Positions 10,473-22,078 are shown, numbered from the stretch's first letter. The stretch is 62,106 nucleotides of DNA from Deltaproteobacteria bacterium (GCA_016874755.1 VGTH01000031.1:1-62106); one strand, 5' to 3'. Numbers and translations are program-made. Notes: generated from the letters alone by a model not told the origin.

Positions 10473-10934
10473 TTAGAACTTGTCGTCCTCTTCAGCGATG
10501 ATGGCGAACAACTCTTCACGGTTGCCGCCTTTCATCAAGCGCGCGCGAAACGCCGGGTCTTTGAGCAGGCGCGAAATGCGCGCCAAGGCCTTGAGATGAT
10601 CGGCCGCCGCCCCCTCTGGCGCCACCAGCGCAAAGAAAAGGTGCGTCGGCTCGCCGTCGAGCGAGGCAAAGTCAACGCCGGCCGCGCTGCGCGCAAAAAC
10701 GCCGACAACGCCCTCGACGCCGGGGAGTTTACCGTGGGGTATGGCGACACCTTCGCCAATCGCCGTGGTGCTGATTTTTTCCCGCTCTTGGAAAACCCGC
10801 AAAACCTGCTTTTCGTCAAGCGAACGGTGCTGCGCCACCAGCTGGGCGGCGAGCTCTGCTAATACCGCACCCTTTTCGCGCGCCACCAGCATAGGGATGA
10901 CAGTGTTCACGGACAAGAAATCGGTGATCTTCAC
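10473..10934 (-). CDS. ptsN: PTS IIA-like nitrogen-regulatory protein
   Basis: 153 residues, the size of EIIA-Ntr. The phosphorylatable His lies in TTAIGEGVAIPHGKLPG. The GDxSP-like FVALVAPEGAAADHLKALARISRLLKD block matches the family. It regulates via phosphorylation by NPr rather than by transporting sugar. It follows rpoN by 71 bp. The hpf gene, usually found between rpoN and ptsN in proteobacteria, is absent here. Confidence 0.93.
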   Translation of the reverse strand: MKITDFLSVNTVIPMLVAREKGAVLAELAAQLVAQHRSLDEKQVLRVFQEREKISTTAIGEGVAIPHGKLPGVEGVVGVFARSAAGVDFASLDGEPTHLFFALVAPEGAAADHLKALARISRLLKDPAFRARLMKGGNREELFAIIAEEDDKF

Positions 10935-11005
10935 GGCTGCGCCCCTTCGTGGGATTGAGCTTGCTGAGTTTTTCCTTATCCGGCGCTCATCAGACGGCCC
11001 GATGA

Positions 11006-12478
11006 TTATTTTCTTAAAAAAGGTTGGCGTCGTTTGGAAGAGGGCAGAATGCCCATCGCCTCACGATATTTGGCGACAGTGCGGCGCGCGATGGTAATCT
11101 GATAGGTGGAAAGCTTCTCCGCAATGTGCTGATCGCTGAACGGACGGTTGTGGTCTTCTTGGGCGATGATGGCGCGGATTTTTTCTTTGACGCTTTCGCT
11201 GGCAACGTCGCTGCCGCTTTCGGTCTTGACGCTGCTCTGAAAAAAGAATTTTAGCTCGAAAAGCCCCTGCGGCGTGTGCACATATTTGTTGGCCGTCGCC
11301 CGGCTTACCGTCGACTCATGCATTTGAATGTCTTCGGCCACATCGCGCAGCACCATCGGTTTTAACTGGCTGACGCCGTGATCGAGAAACTCCTGCTGAA
11401 ATTTGAAAATACTTTGGGTGACTCGAAACAAGGTTTGCTGGCGCTGCTGAATGCTTTTGATCAGCCACGTTGCGGCGCGCACTTTCTCCTGCAAGTATTG
11501 GCGCGCCTGTTCCACGGCTTCGCCCTCTTGGCCCACCATGCGGCTGTATAATGAGCTGACGCGCAGCCGGGGAACACCGTCGTCGTTGAGATAGATGACG
11601 TAGTCGTTGCCGATTTTTTCAACAAACACGTCGGGCAGCACGGTGCGAATATCATCCTGCTCATAACCGCGCGACGGTTTGGGCTCCAACGACGTGATGA
11701 GATGCGATGCTTCGGCAATCTCATCGATGGAGACGTTCAGCTCGCGCGCCATTTTCTCGTAGCGGCGCGATTCAAGATGGCTCAGATAATCGGCGACAAT
11801 GCGCGCCGCCAGGCTGTCGGCGAGGTTGAGGCTCTCAAGTTGCTTGAGTAAACACTCGCGCAGGTCGCGCGCCGCAACCCCGACGGGATCGAAAAACTGG
11901 ATGCGCCTGAGCACGGCTTCGGCTTCCTCCGGCGTGCTTTCGGTCGCGTGACAGATATCTTCCAAGGTCAGTGCGAGCCAGCCATTTTCGTCGAGGTTGC
12001 CAATGATGTAAAAGCCGATCCCTTCCTCGCGCTTGGTCATCTTGGAGAGCCGCAGCTGCCAAATCAGATGGTCCTCAAGGGAGGTTTTTTTGGTGAGGCT
12101 GTTCTCCCAGGAGGGCGGGCCGTCGCCGTCGTCGGACATCGCTTCTGCCGTAAGCGAGCTATGCATCGAGTTGGTATGGGTGTTGAGATATTCCTGCCAA
12201 TCTAAAGTGCCAATCTTGTCGACCGCCGATAGCTCGCGATTGATAACGGCTTCGATTTCCGGCTCGGCGCTGGCGGCTTGGGTTTCGACGCGCGGCTGCT
12301 CGGCCTCTTCGCTGACGCCTTCCTCCAGGGCCGGGTTCTCTTGCAGTTCGGTGGAAACCATCTCTTGCAGTTCCACCCGCGACAATTGCAGCAGCTTGAT
12401 CGCCTGCTGCAGCTGCGGCGTCATCACCAGTGCCGTGGTTTGCCTGAGACTGAGTCCCTGTTTAAGCTCGTACGCCAT
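11006..12478 (-). CDS. rpoN: RNA polymerase sigma-54 factor
   Basis: 490 residues. Region I is Gln/Leu rich (LRQTTALVMTPQLQQAIKLLQ) and interacts with enhancer-binding proteins. An acidic region II follows, then the core-binding domain, the helix-turn-helix DIQMHESTVSRATANKYV and the RpoN box ARRTVAKYRE near the C-terminus. It starts 2 bp after lptB ends, so it belongs to the Lpt transcript. No sigma-54 activator gene is in the window. Confidence 0.97.
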   Translation of the reverse strand: MAYELKQGLSLRQTTALVMTPQLQQAIKLLQLSRVELQEMVSTELQENPALEEGVSEEAEQPRVETQAASAEPEIEAVINRELSAVDKIGTLDWQEYLNTHTNSMHSSLTAEAMSDDGDGPPSWENSLTKKTSLEDHLIWQLRLSKMTKREEGIGFYIIGNLDENGWLALTLEDICHATESTPEEAEAVLRRIQFFDPVGVAARDLRECLLKQLESLNLADSLAARIVADYLSHLESRRYEKMARELNVSIDEIAEASHLITSLEPKPSRGYEQDDIRTVLPDVFVEKIGNDYVIYLNDDGVPRLRVSSLYSRMVGQEGEAVEQARQYLQEKVRAATWLIKSIQQRQQTLFRVTQSIFKFQQEFLDHGVSQLKPMVLRDVAEDIQMHESTVSRATANKYVHTPQGLFELKFFFQSSVKTESGSDVASESVKEKIRAIIAQEDHNRPFSDQHIAEKLSTYQITIARRTVAKYREAMGILPSSKRRQPFLRK

Positions 12479-12480
12479 GG

Positions 12481-13203
12481 TTAAAATCTAAAGCCTTCTC
12501 CCAGATAAAACTTTCTTGCCGCTGGGCTCGCCGCGATCTTTTCCGGCGTGCCCTCTTCGAGCACGCTGCCTTCATTGACTATGTAGGCGCGATCGCAGAT
12601 GCCTAATGTCTCGCGCACGTTGTGGTCCGTGATCAAGATGCCAATGCCGCTGGTGATCAAGCGCCGGATGATCTTTTGAATTTCCGCCACCGCGATCGGG
12701 TCGACTCCCGTAAAGGGCTCGTCCAACAACACAAAAAACGGCGACAGCACCAAAGCCCGGGCAATCTCCAAACGCCGACGCTCACCTCCGGATAGAGTTA
12801 AAGCCTGGTGCGTCGCCAAGTGGGCGATGCCCAGCATTTTCATCAAGGCTTCACAGCGCTCGCGGCGCTCTTCTGTGCTGAGATCCAGCGTTTCCAAAAT
12901 CGCGTAGAGGTTATCCGCAACACTCAGTCGGCGAAACACCGACGACTCCTGCGGCAGGTAGCTGATTCCGGACCTTGCTCTCTGATATATCGGCGCTCCC
13001 GTCAAATCCTCATCATTGAGCAGCACTTTGCCCTCGTCGGGCTGCACTAGACCGACGATCATGTGAAAAGTCGTGGTCTTTCCCGCCCCGTTGGGACCTA
13101 ACAGACCGACGATTTCACCCCCTTTGACTTCTAAATTGACTCCATTCACAACTCGCCGGCCATTGTAGGCCTTGGCGACCGCCACCGCCTTGAGCTCGCT
13201 CAT
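12481..13203 (-). CDS. lptB: LPS export ABC transporter ATPase
   Basis: 240 residues. Walker A GPNGAGKTT, signature LSGGERRRLEIARAL and Walker B FVLLDEPF are all intact. The C-terminal tail is typical of LptB. It powers extraction of LPS from the inner membrane with LptFG, which are not in the window. Spacing to lptA is 3 bp and to rpoN 2 bp. Confidence 0.97.
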   Translation of the reverse strand: MSELKAVAVAKAYNGRRVVNGVNLEVKGGEIVGLLGPNGAGKTTTFHMIVGLVQPDEGKVLLNDEDLTGAPIYQRARSGISYLPQESSVFRRLSVADNLYAILETLDLSTEERRERCEALMKMLGIAHLATHQALTLSGGERRRLEIARALVLSPFFVLLDEPFTGVDPIAVAEIQKIIRRLITSGIGILITDHNVRETLGICDRAYIVNEGSVLEEGTPEKIAASPAARKFYLGEGFRF

Positions 13204-13206
13204 AGC

Positions 13207-13773
13207 CTACTTGCTCGCGGCGGAGTCGTCCTTCTTTTGCAGCTCGTCCGGAAAAATCGTTGCCTGCACCCGAACCTTGCCGTCGCTTTCGGTGACCGCA
13301 CGGTCCTGTTCGATGAAGTACACGATTTTTGTGCCGCTTACTTGGCTGTTGCCCTGACGCATCATCGGGCTCCCCGTCAAAGTGACGGTTTTAGCCTTGT
13401 CGTCAAACACCGCTCGTTCGCCGGTGGCCACGCGGGTGCCTTGAGTGGCGTTGACTTTGCCCTCGGCCACAAGCTGCTGCATTTGTTTCATGCCCTCGTC
13501 GTAAAAAGCGGTCAGCGTCTCGCTGCGCAGCGTCATATCCGCCTGAATCGTGACGACGCGGCCTTTATAAGTGATGGTGTTTTTCTTTTGATCGACTTCA
13601 AGCCAGTCCGAGGTGATGTAGAGCGGGTCCTTCTTGTTGATCTCGAAGGCATTGCCTGACTTCTTCTTGGCCTCTTCCTTGGCTTGGCCTGCGGCGTTGG
13701 GCACCGACAACAACACCGGTGCTGCAAGGAATGCGCAAAAAAATATTCTAGCTACGACTAACACGCTGCCCAT
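13207..13773 (-). CDS. lptA: LPS transport periplasmic protein LptA
   Basis: 188 residues with an N-terminal signal sequence (LVVARIFFCAFLAAPVLLSVPNA region). The OstA/LptA domain follows: PLYITSDWLEVDQKKNTITYKG, a VTIQADMTLRSETL block and KAVFDDKAKTVTLTGSP-type strands. LptA polymerises as a beta-jellyroll bridge carrying LPS to LptD. The start abuts the lptC stop with no gap, so translation is coupled. Confidence 0.92.
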   Translation of the reverse strand: MGSVLVVARIFFCAFLAAPVLLSVPNAAGQAKEEAKKKSGNAFEINKKDPLYITSDWLEVDQKKNTITYKGRVVTIQADMTLRSETLTAFYDEGMKQMQQLVAEGKVNATQGTRVATGERAVFDDKAKTVTLTGSPMMRQGNSQVSGTKIVYFIEQDRAVTESDGKVRVQATIFPDELQKKDDSAASK

Positions 13774-14400
13774 CTACCCCCCGCTGATTTGGCTGACTTT
13801 TGGCTGATTTTTTTTCTTAGAGAGCTTGCCCGGTTCAATCTTGGTCTTAACGTTGCCGAGCAAGCGGACCTTCTTGGTTTCGAGCTCCACTTCCATGCTG
13901 GAGCCTTCGGACTCTAGGCCGTCGGTGGCCACCGTGGTACGACGCGGCATAAAAATATGCTGCTTGTCCGGCGAATAGATCGCCTCTTCGGACTTTAGCA
14001 GGTAGCCCTTGTAGCTAACCTCGATGGCGCCCGTTAGCTCCATTTTTTGTAATTCTTTCTCATTGAAAAACAGTTTCGCGGTGTTGCCGACCACCTGAGC
14101 CGGCTCGCCCTTCTTGTCGTAGTAAGAGAACTTGGGCTTCTTAATCAGCGCCTCTTTCTGTTCCTTGAAGTACTTCGCTTCTTCACCGGAGATCTCCCAG
14201 ACCTTGCGCCCATCCTCGATCTTGGCGCGGTGAAAGTCGCGCATCTGCAACGACGACTCGGGCAGCTGGTCCAAAATGGCGATGGGATTCTTCTTGATCT
14301 CCTGCTTTACGACCTGGACGTTATCATAGACTTTCCAACCAACCCCCCCAAGGGACAAAAAAATCACCACCGCCAGTATGAGCCTGCGGAATTTACGCAT
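13774..14400 (-). CDS. lptC: LPS export protein LptC
   Basis: 208 residues with one N-terminal membrane anchor (LILAVVIFLSLGGVGWKVY) and a periplasmic jellyroll with strands such as KAKYFKEQKEALIKKPKFSYYDKKG (shown here in abridged form) and TGAIEVSYKGYLLKSEEAIYS. LptC accepts LPS from LptBFG and hands it to LptA. It lies directly upstream of lptA and 99 bp downstream of kdsC. Confidence 0.9.
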   Translation of the reverse strand: MRKFRRLILAVVIFLSLGGVGWKVYDNVQVVKQEIKKNPIAILDQLPESSLQMRDFHRAKIEDGRKVWEISGEEAKYFKEQKEALIKKPKFSYYDKKGEPAQVVGNTAKLFFNEKELQKMELTGAIEVSYKGYLLKSEEAIYSPDKQHIFMPRRTTVATDGLESEGSSMEVELETKKVRLLGNVKTKIEPGKLSKKKNQPKVSQISGG

Positions 14401-14499
14401 AGATTAAGTCGCGAATTGACTCGGAAATACCATTTCCCGATCGCTGTGTAAAGCAATAGGCATGGAATTTGCTAGAATTTGGCCAAGAGCTGCCAAAAA

Positions 14500-15036
14500 C
14501 TATCTTAAACACTTCTTAATTGCCGTGTGCCAGAGGTTTTGTGTGTTCAAGAGAAGCTCGGCAATCTCCCTGACCGCGCCGTGTCCGCCGCCGGCCACAG
14601 TGACGTAATGAGCAACGTCACTCATCGGCGCACCGGCAACCGGCACGGTAATCGCCAGACCGGCGCACCTGAGAATCGGCACGTCGCCGAGGTCATCGCC
14701 GGCATAGGCGATGTGCTCGTCCTGCAAATGTCGCTTGCGCTTGATCTCCTGATAAACGGTAAGCTTGTCGCGGACCCCTTGATAGACCTGAGTCACACCG
14801 AGCTCGCGGGCGCGCTGGAGCACGATCTTCGACTTGCGCGCGGTAATAAATCCAACGTCGATGCCGCTGCTTATGAGCAGCGCGATTCCTTGGCCGTCAC
14901 GCACGTCGAAGCGCTTGGTCTCAACGCCGCGGTCGTCGATGACAATGCCGCCGTCGGTCAAGACTCCATCGACGTCGAGCAACAATAGTCGAACTCGCTT
15001 GGCTTTGGCGCGCACCGCGGCGGTGGCGCGCTTCAC
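14500..15036 (-). CDS. kdsC: 3-deoxy-D-manno-octulosonate 8-phosphate phosphatase
   Basis: 178 residues, a C0-type HAD phosphatase. Motif I is LLLDVDGVLTDG (both Asp present), motif II is in FITARKS, and motif III/IV is YAGDDLGDVPIL. It removes phosphate from Kdo-8-P. Its start overlaps the kdsD stop by 4 bp. Confidence 0.95.
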   Translation of the reverse strand: MKRATAAVRAKAKRVRLLLLDVDGVLTDGGIVIDDRGVETKRFDVRDGQGIALLISSGIDVGFITARKSKIVLQRARELGVTQVYQGVRDKLTVYQEIKRKRHLQDEHIAYAGDDLGDVPILRCAGLAITVPVAGAPMSDVAHYVTVAGGGHGAVREIAELLLNTQNLWHTAIKKCLR

Positions 15037-16010
15037 GGCACGATTCCCGCTTTGATTAGATCGTGCAGATGGATAACCCCGATCGGTCGTTTCGAGCCGT
15101 TCTCCAGCACGAAAAGAGATGTGATCGAGTACTGCTCCATGACCGCCACCGCTTCGACCGCAAGTAAGGCAGCCTCCGTAGTCTTTGGACTGCGGGTCAT
15201 GAGATCGATCGCTTTTAGGCGGAAGATGTCACCTTTGCTCTCAAGGCCACGGCGCAGGTCGCCGTCTGTGATGATGCCGGTTAGCTTGCCCGAGCCATCG
15301 ACCACTCCGGTTACCCCGAGCCGCTTGGAGGTAATCTCGAACAGCGCCTCTTTGACCGGCGTAGTCTCGTCAACCAGTGGCAGCTCCGTGCCGCGATGCA
15401 TCAGATCCTCAACGCGCAAGACGAGCTTGCGCCCGAGGATGCCGCCCGGATGACGGCTGGCGAAATCGTCGGCTTTGAAGTCCTTGCGTTCGAGCAGGAC
15501 AATGGCAAGCGCATCGCCCATCGCCAGCGCGGCCGTCGTGCTCGCCGTCGGCGCCAACCCCAACGGACAGGCCTCCTCCGGCACGCCGACGTTCAAGATC
15601 ACATCGGAGGCTTTCGCCAAGGTCGATTCAGGATTGCCGGTCATGGCAATGAGCTTCAGCCCGTGCAATTTGAAATGCGGCAGCAGTTTCAAAATCTCTT
15701 CGGTTTCGCCGCTGTTGCTGACCGCCAGGACGGCATCGCCTTTCATTACCATACCGAGGTCGCCATGAAGCGCGTCGCCGGCATGTAGAAAAAACGACGG
15801 CGTGCCGGTGCTTGCCAAAGTCGCGGCGATCTTATGGCAGATCACGCCCGACTTGCCCATGCCGGTCACGACGACTTTGCCGCGGCAATCAAACAGCAGA
15901 TCCACCGCGCGGACAAAGCTATCGTCGAGACGCGAGATTAACGCCGCGATTCCTTTGGCCTCAATGTTGAGAACATCTTTGGCGCGCGCAAGTGCAACGG
16001 ACTTATTCAC
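15033..16010 (-). CDS. kdsD: D-arabinose 5-phosphate isomerase
   Basis: 325 residues. The N-terminal SIS domain carries VVVTGMGKSGVICHKIAATLASTG, and two C-terminal CBS motifs start with VEDLMHRG and AIDLMTRSP. It interconverts ribulose-5-P and arabinose-5-P, the first dedicated step to Kdo. Overlap with kdsC and a 6-bp gap to kdsA show one transcript. Confidence 0.95.
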   Translation of the reverse strand: MNKSVALARAKDVLNIEAKGIAALISRLDDSFVRAVDLLFDCRGKVVVTGMGKSGVICHKIAATLASTGTPSFFLHAGDALHGDLGMVMKGDAVLAVSNSGETEEILKLLPHFKLHGLKLIAMTGNPESTLAKASDVILNVGVPEEACPLGLAPTASTTAALAMGDALAIVLLERKDFKADDFASRHPGGILGRKLVLRVEDLMHRGTELPLVDETTPVKEALFEITSKRLGVTGVVDGSGKLTGIITDGDLRRGLESKGDIFRLKAIDLMTRSPKTTEAALLAVEAVAVMEQYSITSLFVLENGSKRPIGVIHLHDLIKAGIVP

Positions 16011-16016
16011 CGACAG

Positions 16017-16841
16017 CTACCTTTTGGCGATTTGATCGATTTCTTTGATTAGGCGCAGCAGCGGCTCGAATTGTTCCAACGGCAAGGAGTTGGGGCCGTC
16101 GCTCAGCGCCGCGTCAGGGTTTTCATGCACTTCCATGAACAAGGCATCGATTCCTACGGCGATACCGGCACGGGCAAGCGGCGCGATGTAATTGCGATCG
16201 CCGCCCGAGGCTTTGCCAAGGCCGCCGGGGAGCTGCAAGCTATGGGTTGCGTCGAAAACCACCGGATAACCGGTCTCGCGCATGACCAAGAGTGAGCGCA
16301 TGTCCGAGACCAAATTATTATAGCCGAATGAGACGCCGCGCTCGGTCAAGAGAATCTGCTGATTACCGGTGGAGACGATTTTCTCCACGACGTTTTTAAT
16401 ATCCCAGGGCGCGAGAAACTGGCCTTTCTTCACGTTGACCACGCGTCCGGAGCGCGCCACCGCAACGACAAAATCGGTTTGGCGGCAGAGAAACGCCGGA
16501 ATTTGCAAAATATCGACGACTTCCTTGGCAGCATCGACTTGAGCGCTCTCGTGCACGTCGGTGAGCACCGGCACACCGACGGTTTTTTTAACTTCGGCGA
16601 GAATTTCCAATCCTTTGACCAAGCCGGGACCGCGAAACGAATCCACCGCCGAGCGGTTCGCCTTATCGTAGGAAGCCTTAAATATGTAAGGGACACCGAC
16701 GCGATCCGCCGCCTGCTTCAACAGCGCTGCGTGACGCAGCGCCGAGTCGCGGCTTTCGATCACACAGGGCCCGGCAATCACCGCTGCGGGACCGCCTGCG
16801 CCGATGTCGACGTTGCCGACGGTAACTTTTCTCGTGGTCAT
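16017..16841 (-). CDS. kdsA: 3-deoxy-8-phosphooctulonate synthase
   Basis: 274 residues, a DAHP-synthase-type barrel that joins PEP and arabinose-5-P. Conserved blocks include IAGPCVIESRDSALRHA, FKASYDKANRSA, VLTDVHES, LQIPAFLCRQTD, VNVKKGQFLAPWD and FDATHSLQLPG. It is 26 bp downstream of pyrG. Confidence 0.96.
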   Translation of the reverse strand: MTTRKVTVGNVDIGAGGPAAVIAGPCVIESRDSALRHAALLKQAADRVGVPYIFKASYDKANRSAVDSFRGPGLVKGLEILAEVKKTVGVPVLTDVHESAQVDAAKEVVDILQIPAFLCRQTDFVVAVARSGRVVNVKKGQFLAPWDIKNVVEKIVSTGNQQILLTERGVSFGYNNLVSDMRSLLVMRETGYPVVFDATHSLQLPGGLGKASGGDRNYIAPLARAGIAVGIDALFMEVHENPDAALSDGPNSLPLEQFEPLLRLIKEIDQIAKR

Positions 16842-16867
16842 TGACGGCGGGAATTATCGCATGCTTT

Positions 16868-19289
<2,422 letters not shown>

Positions 19290-19454
19290 AGAAACAAAGC
19301 TTACGATGCCGAACAGGAATGGACTTGCCCCAGAAATAAAAAACCGTGATGCACCCTTGGGGGAAGCGCATCACGGAATTTGATATTACGCCGAGGGTGA
19401 AAGGGTGTCAACGAAGATGAGCCGCGGCGCGCAACTAAAATAAATCCGAAATTT

Positions 19455-19510
19455 CGCGGGCGGGGTATTAACCCCGCCCGCGACCAAAGGGGATGCTCGG
19501 CCCCCTTTGG
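19455..19510. repeat. Two adjacent GC-rich hairpins in the kdsB/SBP intergenic region
   Basis: First hairpin: 12-bp perfect stem 19455-19466 with 19471-19482, loop ATTA. Second: CCAAAGGGG at 19484-19492 with CCCCTTTGG at 19502-19510. Neither has a T-run. They lie in a 341-bp region between divergent genes that otherwise shows no gene. The first resembles the GC palindrome at 5975. Confidence 0.6.
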
Positions 19511-19630
19511 AAACCCCATTTAGCTATGCCCGCCCTAAGCGGGGGGGGAATATTAGATTCGATTTTTCTAGCCAGCTTGACTTCTTTTCCTCGCTGCATG
19601 ATAGGAATGGGCCTGAACGGAGACTACTTC

Positions 19631-20557
19631 ATGGCGGATTTAATCAAGATCAACGCCGGTTTCGCCACCATCGGCCAAGGCGCCGGTCCGATGATGGTCA
19701 CTTGGAAGGCGGGGCTATTTCAAAAACACGGGCTCGACGTCGACCGACCGCCGGTGATGGGCGGCGCCCGCGGTGTGGTGCGCGGTCTCATGTCCGGGGA
19801 AATCCAGTTTGGCAACCTGGCCGCGCCGGCGCCGCTGCGCGCCAATCTCAAGGGCGAAGCCGATGTGGTTTTCTTAACCGGCGGCATCAACCAGCAGTTC
19901 GTCGTCGCCCGCCCCGGCATCGGCGACCGCAAAGAGTTGGCCGGCAAAAAGATCGGCACCGTGGCCGACGGCGGCATTGGCGATGCGCTGGTGAAATTTA
20001 TCGTCGATCAGCTCGACAAAACCGGTATCAAAGGACTTCGCGAAGAGCTGATCAAGCCCGGCGCCGAAGCCGAGTTGGAAGCGCTCATGAGCGGCAAAGT
20101 CGATTGCGTCGTCGGCACACCGCCGGAATGCATCGAAGCGATCCGCCACGGCTGCAAGTATCTGATCGATTTCGCCGAATACGGTTTCAACTATGCGCTG
20201 GGCGGTATCGCCGCGCGCCGCAACTACGTCGAAAAAAATCCTGAGATCACCCGCCAGTTTGTCAAAGCCTACGTCGAAGGCATGCACCGCTATCGCACCG
20301 ACCGCGAGTTTACCGTCGATGTGCAGGCGGATTACAGCGGCATCAAAGACCGCACCATCGCGGAAGAAACCTACGATCTGACCGTTCCCGGCATGCCGCG
20401 GGCGCCCTATCCGGTGGTAAAGTCGCTGCAGGCTTTGCTCGATTTCATGGCCCGCGATCTCGCCGAAGCCCGCGGCGCCGACGCCGGCAAATTCGTCGAC
20501 GCGCGCTTCATGGGTGAGCTCGAAGACAATGGCTTCATCGCGTCGTTGGGAAAGTAG
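19631..20557 (+). CDS. NMT1/SsuA-type substrate-binding protein without signal peptide
   Basis: 308 residues from ATG 19631, with GGAG at 19619-19622. A longer in-frame opening back to 19493 crosses hairpin sequence and has no signal peptide either. The protein has the NMT1/ThiY-like binding fold: GQGAGPMMVTWKAGLFQKHGL, GGARGVVRGLMSGEIQFGN, ELAGKKIGTVADGG, and a hinge and C-lobe with a VKAYVEGMHRYRTD helix. With no export signal visible it may stay in the cytoplasm, or the true start may be missed. No ABC permease or ATPase gene is adjacent. An amidohydrolase follows 400 bp downstream. Confidence 0.75.
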   Translation: MADLIKINAGFATIGQGAGPMMVTWKAGLFQKHGLDVDRPPVMGGARGVVRGLMSGEIQFGNLAAPAPLRANLKGEADVVFLTGGINQQFVVARPGIGDRKELAGKKIGTVADGGIGDALVKFIVDQLDKTGIKGLREELIKPGAEAELEALMSGKVDCVVGTPPECIEAIRHGCKYLIDFAEYGFNYALGGIAARRNYVEKNPEITRQFVKAYVEGMHRYRTDREFTVDVQADYSGIKDRTIAEETYDLTVPGMPRAPYPVVKSLQALLDFMARDLAEARGADAGKFVDARFMGELEDNGFIASLGK

Positions 20558-20561
20558 CCGC

Positions 20562-20879
20562 ATGCACATCATCGCACTGTTTTGCGCATTGATCGGCGCG
20601 ACACGGGCCAACGCCGCCAGCAGCGACAATTACATTGACGCGGGCAAGCGCGAAGGCGAAGTGGTGTATTATGCGTCGATGAATTTGGCCGAAGCCAATG
20701 CGATCATCGCCGAGTTTGAAAAACGCTACCCACCGATCAAAGTAAGACTCAACCGCACCGGCAGTGAAAAGCTGCTAACCCGGGCGCTGACCGAACATCG
20801 CGCGAAAAAGACCTGCACCGATATCGTCCAAACCGTCGAGTTCAGCATGCATATTTTCCCGAGAGGCGGGGAATATTAG
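20562..20879 (+). pseudogene. Truncated iron(III)-type ABC substrate-binding protein
   Basis: About 105 codons: a good signal peptide (MHIIALFCALIGATRANA) and the first strand-helix pair of the family (GEVVYYASMNLAEANAI, FEKRYPP, RTGSEKLLTRALTE, FSMHIF). It stops in GGEY where homologues continue for another 230 residues. The rest of the gene is not found downstream before the amidohydrolase. It starts 4 bp after the preceding SBP stop. Confidence 0.75.
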
Positions 20880-20955
20880 GATAGAAACGAGCTTGCACAG
20901 GCCGTGTGGCTGCAATAAAAATGGCAACAAATAATTCGCTCAAGGGGATGTGCCA

Positions 20956-22047
20956 ATGATCATCGATGCTGACGGTCACTTTTTCGAGACCGAAGAGATG
21001 TTCGAAAAATATATGGAGCCGGGGCTGCGCAACTACCGGCCGCGGTTGTTGTCCGACGAAGCCGGCCACAATTTTTGGGTCGTCGACGGCCAGACTGCGT
21101 ACAAGCGGCCGTCGATCAAAGGCGCCGGCGCGCCGGGAACGGCGGCCCCTCCGGGCAAAGCGCTGCAATCGGCGCGGCGCGCTTCACCGGGCAGTCAGAC
21201 ATTGACCAACACGAAGGAGCGGCTCGCAGACCTCGACCGCGAAGGGATCGACCTGCAATACATCTATCCGAGTTTCTTACTCCATGTGAACGCCTGGCCC
21301 GACGGCGTGCTGGCGATGGGCGTCTGCCGCGCCTACAACACCTGGCTCGTCGAAGCCTGCAACAAAGCGCCGGATCGTTTGCAAGCGGTCGGTGTGGTTT
21401 CATTGGCGGATGCCGACGGCGCGGCCAAAGAAGTCGAGCGGTTAAAAAACCTGGGCGTCAAAGCGGTGATGATCAACGGCACCACGGGCGCCAAGCGTTT
21501 GGACCATCCGGATCATGAACCATTTTTCGCGGCCGCCGATCGCATGAAAATGCCGGTGGCCGTGCATTTCAGCCTGCAGTTTCCGGTGGTCGATAAACTT
21601 TTCGAGCATCATTTTCCCAATCGTGTGTTGGCGGGCATTTTGCCGATCATGGCGGGGCTCACCAGCGTGCTTTGCTCGGGCATGCTCGACCGCTACAAAA
21701 ATCTCAAGTTCGCCTTTCTCGAAGGCGGCATCAGTTGGGTGCCGGCCCATGTCGAGCGCATGGACGATCACTTCGAAAACCCGCGCTATGGCGCCAAGGA
21801 TCTGATCAGCCAACCGCCGAGCGATTACCTGAAACAGGGTCGGATCTTTTTCGGCTGTGAGGGCAACGAGTCTTTTCTTGGCAAGATCGTCGAGGAGGTC
21901 GGCGAAGATCTTTTCTTGTATTCGTCCGACTACCCGCACGCCGATCGCACCGAAGGCACAGCCAAACAACTGCGCGACCGCAGCGACATGAGCGCGCCGA
22001 CGCGCAAGAAGTTGCTTGAAGAAAACGCCAGGCGGTTCTACGGCTAG
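20956..22047 (+). CDS. Amidohydrolase-2 family metal-dependent hydrolase
   Basis: 363 residues from ATG 20956, with AGGGGA about 8 bp upstream (GTG 20950 is an alternative). The N-terminal MIIDADGHFFE has the D-x-D-x-H opening, VAVHFS supplies a central His, and YSSDYPHAD near residue 325 has the C-terminal Asp-x-x-His typical of PF04909 (ACMSD, gamma-resorcylate decarboxylase relatives). These enzymes hydrolyse or decarboxylate small aromatic acids. The substrate here is unknown. The adjacent binding protein may serve the same compound. Confidence 0.85.
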   Translation: MIIDADGHFFETEEMFEKYMEPGLRNYRPRLLSDEAGHNFWVVDGQTAYKRPSIKGAGAPGTAAPPGKALQSARRASPGSQTLTNTKERLADLDREGIDLQYIYPSFLLHVNAWPDGVLAMGVCRAYNTWLVEACNKAPDRLQAVGVVSLADADGAAKEVERLKNLGVKAVMINGTTGAKRLDHPDHEPFFAAADRMKMPVAVHFSLQFPVVDKLFEHHFPNRVLAGILPIMAGLTSVLCSGMLDRYKNLKFAFLEGGISWVPAHVERMDDHFENPRYGAKDLISQPPSDYLKQGRIFFGCEGNESFLGKIVEEVGEDLFLYSSDYPHADRTEGTAKQLRDRSDMSAPTRKKLLEENARRFYG

Positions 22048-22078
22048 GCGCGAGTTTTTCAACACGGAATTCCGACAA

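Noticed and set aside
19493-19630. Longer N-terminus for the SBP at 19631
   Set aside because: It would translate the hairpin region, contains no signal peptide, and lacks the ribosome site found before ATG 19631.
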